64,000 nucleotides of DNA from an uncultured Oscillospiraceae bacterium (GTDB taxonomy: Bacteria; Bacillota; Clostridia; Oscillospirales; Oscillospiraceae): NCBI GenBank assembly GCA_944385365.1, contig CALWWW010000010.1:1-64000 (forward strand). The letters run 5' to 3'. Numbering within the stretch: position 1 is the first letter of the stretch; each line of letters starts with the position of its first letter. Shown piece by piece: positions 60,987-64,000 of the stretch. The position numbers were made by a program, and so were the translations under genes. Below the pieces are notes generated by a model. That model had not been told where the DNA came from, ran no database searches, and was given only the letters and a program-made list of their open reading frames with translations.

Positions 60987-63143
60987 TCAACGGGACAACA
61001 GCCGGTACAGCATGGCGATGGTTTCCAATCGGGTGACGGTGCGCCCGGCGGAGAAATTGCCGTCGTCGTCGCCGGTGACCATGCCCAAGCCCTGGGCAAT
61101 GGCCGCATAGCCGAAGAGGGCGTCGGGAATGGCACCGGCGTCCTTGTAATCACACCGGAAGATGCCCGGCAGCCGGGCCGCTTCCCCAAAGCCGTTGGCG
61201 TCCAGCAGATACCGCACCAGTTCGCCGCGGGTCAGGATGGCACTGTCGTTCCGCTCCGAAGCTGTCAGCAGACCGGTGGAGTAGGCGTAATCATAAACCG
61301 TGTCGGCGCTGTCTTCCTCTCCCAGGTCCACCAGAATGCCGTGGGTGCTCAGCAGCAACGCCATCAAATCCAGCTGGGTCAGGGGCTTGTTTGGCTCCAG
61401 CTTGCCGCCCAGCCAGCCCACGCCGTAGTCGGCCAGGGCTTCCGCCATGTCCTTGCCCCAGCTTCCCTCCAAATCACTGTAGGTGATGCGGCGGCTGTTC
61501 TCTGTGGCCGGAGGCTCCACGGCGTCGCCGCTCTTGGCGTCGATGCCCAGGTAGTAGTCCTTCTGGGACAGGGTATAACCCAGCTTCAATTCATGCACAT
61601 AGGTGTAGCCCAGGTCCAACAGGGGGCGGTATTGCTCGCCGTAGTCGCTGAGGGCTACGGGAACCTGGGTGTAACCGGGGACCACGTCAAAGATGGCAAA
61701 CCAGGCGTCCAGGGCCGCTTCTTCGGCGAGAATGCCGTCGGCGCTGTCAAAGGTGGGGGCCGCCTCGAAGTCCCGGTACAGGTTGATGACGTCGCCGGTC
61801 TGGCCGTCGATGGCGATGGTCAGGGTGTTCTGGGGGAAGAAATAGCCGTTTACCTGCTGGGCATAGGTGAAGGTGTGGACCCGCAGACCCAATTCCGGAC
61901 CGGCTTCCAGCGTGTCATACAGGGCTGATTTGGCGAAATCGTCGCCCCACAGCTTTTGAAGGAATGCTTCGGCCTTGGCCTGGGCAGCGGCAGGGGAGAC
62001 GGTGGGCTGGAAGTCTTCGTCAGCCCAGGAGGTGCCGCTGGCCGACAGGATTTCCCCGGACTTGGCATCCACGGTAATGGAACGGTTGAACTCATAAGGG
62101 GTGCTGGCTGCATCGGGGCTGTCGGAATTGCCGCTGCGGCTGTAGCGGAGGGTAGCCGTGACCTGTTGGGTCTCCCGATTCAGCGCATAGGAGCAGTTGT
62201 TGAGGGTGTAGCCGCTGAGCCCCAATTCGCTGTAGGCCCGTACCGCCTTGTCCAGGGCGTCCTTGTCCTTGACATCCTGCATCTGGGCGATGCCCTCCAA
62301 CTCCGCGTCGGTAAGACCGTTGTCGGCGCTGCCCTCGGTGGTGCCGCCGGTGGCGCTGTCACTGCCTTCGCCCTTGCTGAGATCGCCGTAGAGGGCCGTC
62401 AGGTCCACCAGTTTGCCGGTGGCGGCGTCCACATAAAAGCTGTTGGATTCCTCGGGCAGATAGCGCAGGACCGCTGTGTTGCTGTCCTCGTCCAGAACGT
62501 ATTCCAGCCGCAGCGCCAGGGTGCCTTTGAGCAGATTAGAAGCGTTGGCGGTCTGCTCGTCGGTCAGGGCCGCCGGAGGGGCGGGGAAGGGGAGATAGAC
62601 GTCGTAGCGGTCATCCCGCCGGTAGCTGAGTACCTGGCCTGTGTGGCTGTCCACAGAGATGGACAACCCCAGGGGGGTGGGGTAGCCGTGGAGCGTCAGG
62701 GTTCCATTGAAGTAATAGCGGTCACTGTCCATGGAGCCCATGGTCTCTGTGTCCTCCAGCTGGGCGTCCAGGGGCGCGGTGACCACAGCGTCGAGGAACT
62801 TCTGCGCAACGGCCTGGGCCTCCATGGGACTGTACTCCGGGAACGCGGGGTTCTGACTGGTGGAGCCGGTGGAGTCGTTGTAATTGTAACGGTAGACGGT
62901 GCCGTCCTCCGACGCCGACACCCGCAGGGAGCGGCCCTCGCCCTCCCAGTTGAGGCTCCAGAAGGACTGGAAGGTGGTCTCTTCCAGTTCTCCATAGAAG
63001 GTGTCGTAGCCGTCGTCAATGGACAGCGTTTCCTTGACGGCTTGTGTCACTTGGGTGAGCCGCTGGTCCGTGGTTGCCGCTACGGGCAGAACTGCCGTGG
63101 CCAGTACCGCCAGACTCAGCAGCAGGCTGGTCAGCTTTTTCAT
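60987..63143 (-). CDS. Exported YcdB/YcdC-type protein with C-terminal SLH-like domain
   Basis: A 718-residue secreted protein. A signal peptide (MKKLTSLLLSLAVLATAVLPVAA) is followed by repeated PepSY-like YcdB/YcdC units, each with a 'V....G.V......R' pattern (SVDSHTGQVLSYRRDDRYD, VDAKSGEILSASG, AIDGQTGDVINLYRDFE). The last about 170 residues (YSDLEGSWGKDMAEALADYGV onward, ending GNFSAGRTVTRLETIAMLYRLLS) look like S-layer homology repeats, which would fix it to the cell wall. AGAAGGAGG precedes ATG 63143. Function is unknown. Confidence 0.82.
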   Translation of the reverse strand: MKKLTSLLLSLAVLATAVLPVAATTDQRLTQVTQAVKETLSIDDGYDTFYGELEETTFQSFWSLNWEGEGRSLRVSASEDGTVYRYNYNDSTGSTSQNPAFPEYSPMEAQAVAQKFLDAVVTAPLDAQLEDTETMGSMDSDRYYFNGTLTLHGYPTPLGLSISVDSHTGQVLSYRRDDRYDVYLPFPAPPAALTDEQTANASNLLKGTLALRLEYVLDEDSNTAVLRYLPEESNSFYVDAATGKLVDLTALYGDLSKGEGSDSATGGTTEGSADNGLTDAELEGIAQMQDVKDKDALDKAVRAYSELGLSGYTLNNCSYALNRETQQVTATLRYSRSGNSDSPDAASTPYEFNRSITVDAKSGEILSASGTSWADEDFQPTVSPAAAQAKAEAFLQKLWGDDFAKSALYDTLEAGPELGLRVHTFTYAQQVNGYFFPQNTLTIAIDGQTGDVINLYRDFEAAPTFDSADGILAEEAALDAWFAIFDVVPGYTQVPVALSDYGEQYRPLLDLGYTYVHELKLGYTLSQKDYYLGIDAKSGDAVEPPATENSRRITYSDLEGSWGKDMAEALADYGVGWLGGKLEPNKPLTQLDLMALLLSTHGILVDLGEEDSADTVYDYAYSTGLLTASERNDSAILTRGELVRYLLDANGFGEAARLPGIFRCDYKDAGAIPDALFGYAAIAQGLGMVTGDDDGNFSAGRTVTRLETIAMLYRLLSR

Positions 63144-63263
63144 GGTGGATTCCTCCTTCTTTTTGAACCGGTAAATTGCTTCTCACTTCCATAAACGAAA
63201 ACGACGGGCAGTGGTGGCAGGGAAACTCTGCCAAAAAATAAATGGAAAACTTGTGCAGGGAAT

Positions 63264-63295
63264 ACAAAACCGCCGGAGACAGACATCTCCGGCGG
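63264..63295 (-). terminator. Terminator of the trkA-like gene
   Basis: Stem CCGCCGGAGA/TCTCCGGCGG, six bases after the stop codon, followed by GGTTTTGT on the minus strand. Confidence 0.75.
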
Positions 63296-63301
63296 ATGGA
63301 A

Positions 63302-63952
63302 TCAGATATGGAAGCATTTCTGAATGTCCCGGTGGGTGCCCAGGACCAGAATGGTGCTGTTGGCGGGCAGCAGCGTGTCGGGGGTGATGACCGTCATGGC
63401 AAAACGGCCCCCCTGCTTGATGGCCAGCAGATTGACATTGTACCGTTTGCGGATGTCCAGCTGTCCGATGGATTTGCCCACCCAGCCCTCGGGGACCGTC
63501 ACCTCAAAAATGGCATGGTCGTCGCCCAGGGAGACGTAATCGGCGATGTGGTCGGAGCTGAACCGGATGGCCGTCCAAATGGCCATCTGCTTTTCCGGAT
63601 AGACCACCTCGTCAGCGCCGTTGCGCAGCAAAAACTTGGCCTGCACGTTCCGGGCGGCCCGAGCCACCACCTTGGGAGCCCCCAGCTCTTTCAGCAGGGA
63701 GGTGGTCTCCAGAGAGCTCTGGAAGTTGTCGCCGATGGCCACAATGCAAACGTCGAAGTTGCGGACGCCCAGGGAGGAGAGAAATTCCTCGCTGGTGCTG
63801 TTGCCGATCTGGGCATTGGTGACATAGGGGAGCACGGCGTTGACCCGTTCCTCGTTCTGGTCCACGGCCATGACCTGATGGTTCAGTTCGTTGAGCTTCC
63901 GGGCAATGTGACGGCCAAAACGGCCCAGTCCGATGAGCAGAATGGTTTTCAT
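63302..63952 (-). CDS. TrkA/KtrA-type potassium uptake regulatory protein
   Basis: A 216-residue RCK protein: RCK_N Rossmann domain with GLGRFGRHIA (8-17) and acidic ligand in MAVDQNEERVN, then an RCK_C domain (WVGKSIGQLDIRKRYNVNLLAIKQGG). Such proteins gate a KtrB/TrkH potassium channel in response to nucleotides. The start ATG 63952 has GGAGGAAG upstream. The channel gene is not in the window; since this gene reads toward lower coordinates, it may lie beyond 64000. Confidence 0.92.
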   Translation of the reverse strand: MKTILLIGLGRFGRHIARKLNELNHQVMAVDQNEERVNAVLPYVTNAQIGNSTSEEFLSSLGVRNFDVCIVAIGDNFQSSLETTSLLKELGAPKVVARAARNVQAKFLLRNGADEVVYPEKQMAIWTAIRFSSDHIADYVSLGDDHAIFEVTVPEGWVGKSIGQLDIRKRYNVNLLAIKQGGRFAMTVITPDTLLPANSTILVLGTHRDIQKCFHI

Positions 63953-64000
63953 AGTATGTACTTCCTCCAAATTTCTCAATAAAAAAACACGTCAGCCCAC

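Overview
The window looks like a chromosome segment of a GC-rich gut-type Clostridia (Firmicutes), most likely Oscillospiraceae-like. The case rests on gene content and control style: YlmH, DUF896, DUF1294, TIGR03936/TIGR03960 radical-SAM pair, class III NrdD, GlnN-type glutamine synthetase, diaminopimelate dehydrogenase lysine route, T-box leaders, a lysine riboswitch, AGGAGG ribosome binding sites and frequent TTG/GTG starts. The assignment is inference from content; no marker gene for taxonomy is present.

Layout. 1-2.4 kb: an orphan cobalamin riboswitch with its own terminator and no gene behind it, an untracked 26-codon micro-ORF with promoter and terminator, a DegV protein and two tRNA-Ser genes. 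2.4-8.7 kb: two COG0523-type GTPases (one with a long His/Cys metal-binding insert), a lipoprotein, DUF1294, DUF896, YlmH, and a Fur-family regulator with an ArsP_2-type metal permease behind a Fur-box-like operator. 9-22.5 kb: two FAD oxidoreductases, an XpaC-like protein, a nucleoside-type (BMP family) ABC transporter, a CDF metal transporter and NrdD with paired NrdR boxes. 22.7-31.9 kb: a hydrolase, TIGR04255, a COG4100 PLP enzyme, a polar amino-acid ABC transporter, the TIGR03936/TIGR03960 pair and an M50 protease. 31.9-32.8 kb: tRNA-Pro followed by an AT-richer island with a mobile-element remnant. 32.8-39.3 kb: an ECF sigma/DUF4179 pair, an HD phosphohydrolase, an orphan PqqD-like protein, PepD and a MATE exporter. 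39.7-43.8 kb: an Asn T-box controlling asnB and a GlnN-type glutamine synthetase. 44.6-51.6 kb: a three-gene overlapping operon whose first gene encodes a 1578-residue protein fusing HD, helical-repeat, NadD-like, GNAT-like and phosphoribosyltransferase-like segments. 52.3-57.7 kb: lysine biosynthesis (dapA, dapB, ddh, lysC, lysA) under a lysine riboswitch. 58.2-60.8 kb: a Met T-box controlling O-acetylhomoserine sulfhydrylase and metA. 61-64 kb: a YcdB/SLH-type exported protein and a TrkA-type potassium regulator.

The most unusual things are (1) the overlapping giant-fusion operon at 44.6-51.6 kb, which has no obvious named counterpart, and (2) two kinds of dispersed intergenic hairpin elements. 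The long type (about 180-380 bp, ten copies) is a string of hairpins whose loops are nearly always TGCG while the stems change with compensation. Most copies abut the stop codon of a neighbouring gene with fixed polarity. The short type has constant loops (ACACAG-like or TCAAGGATGC) and covarying stems. Amino-acid metabolism here is largely controlled by RNA: lysine riboswitch, Met T-box and Asn T-box, with the lysine and methionine leaders lying back to back.
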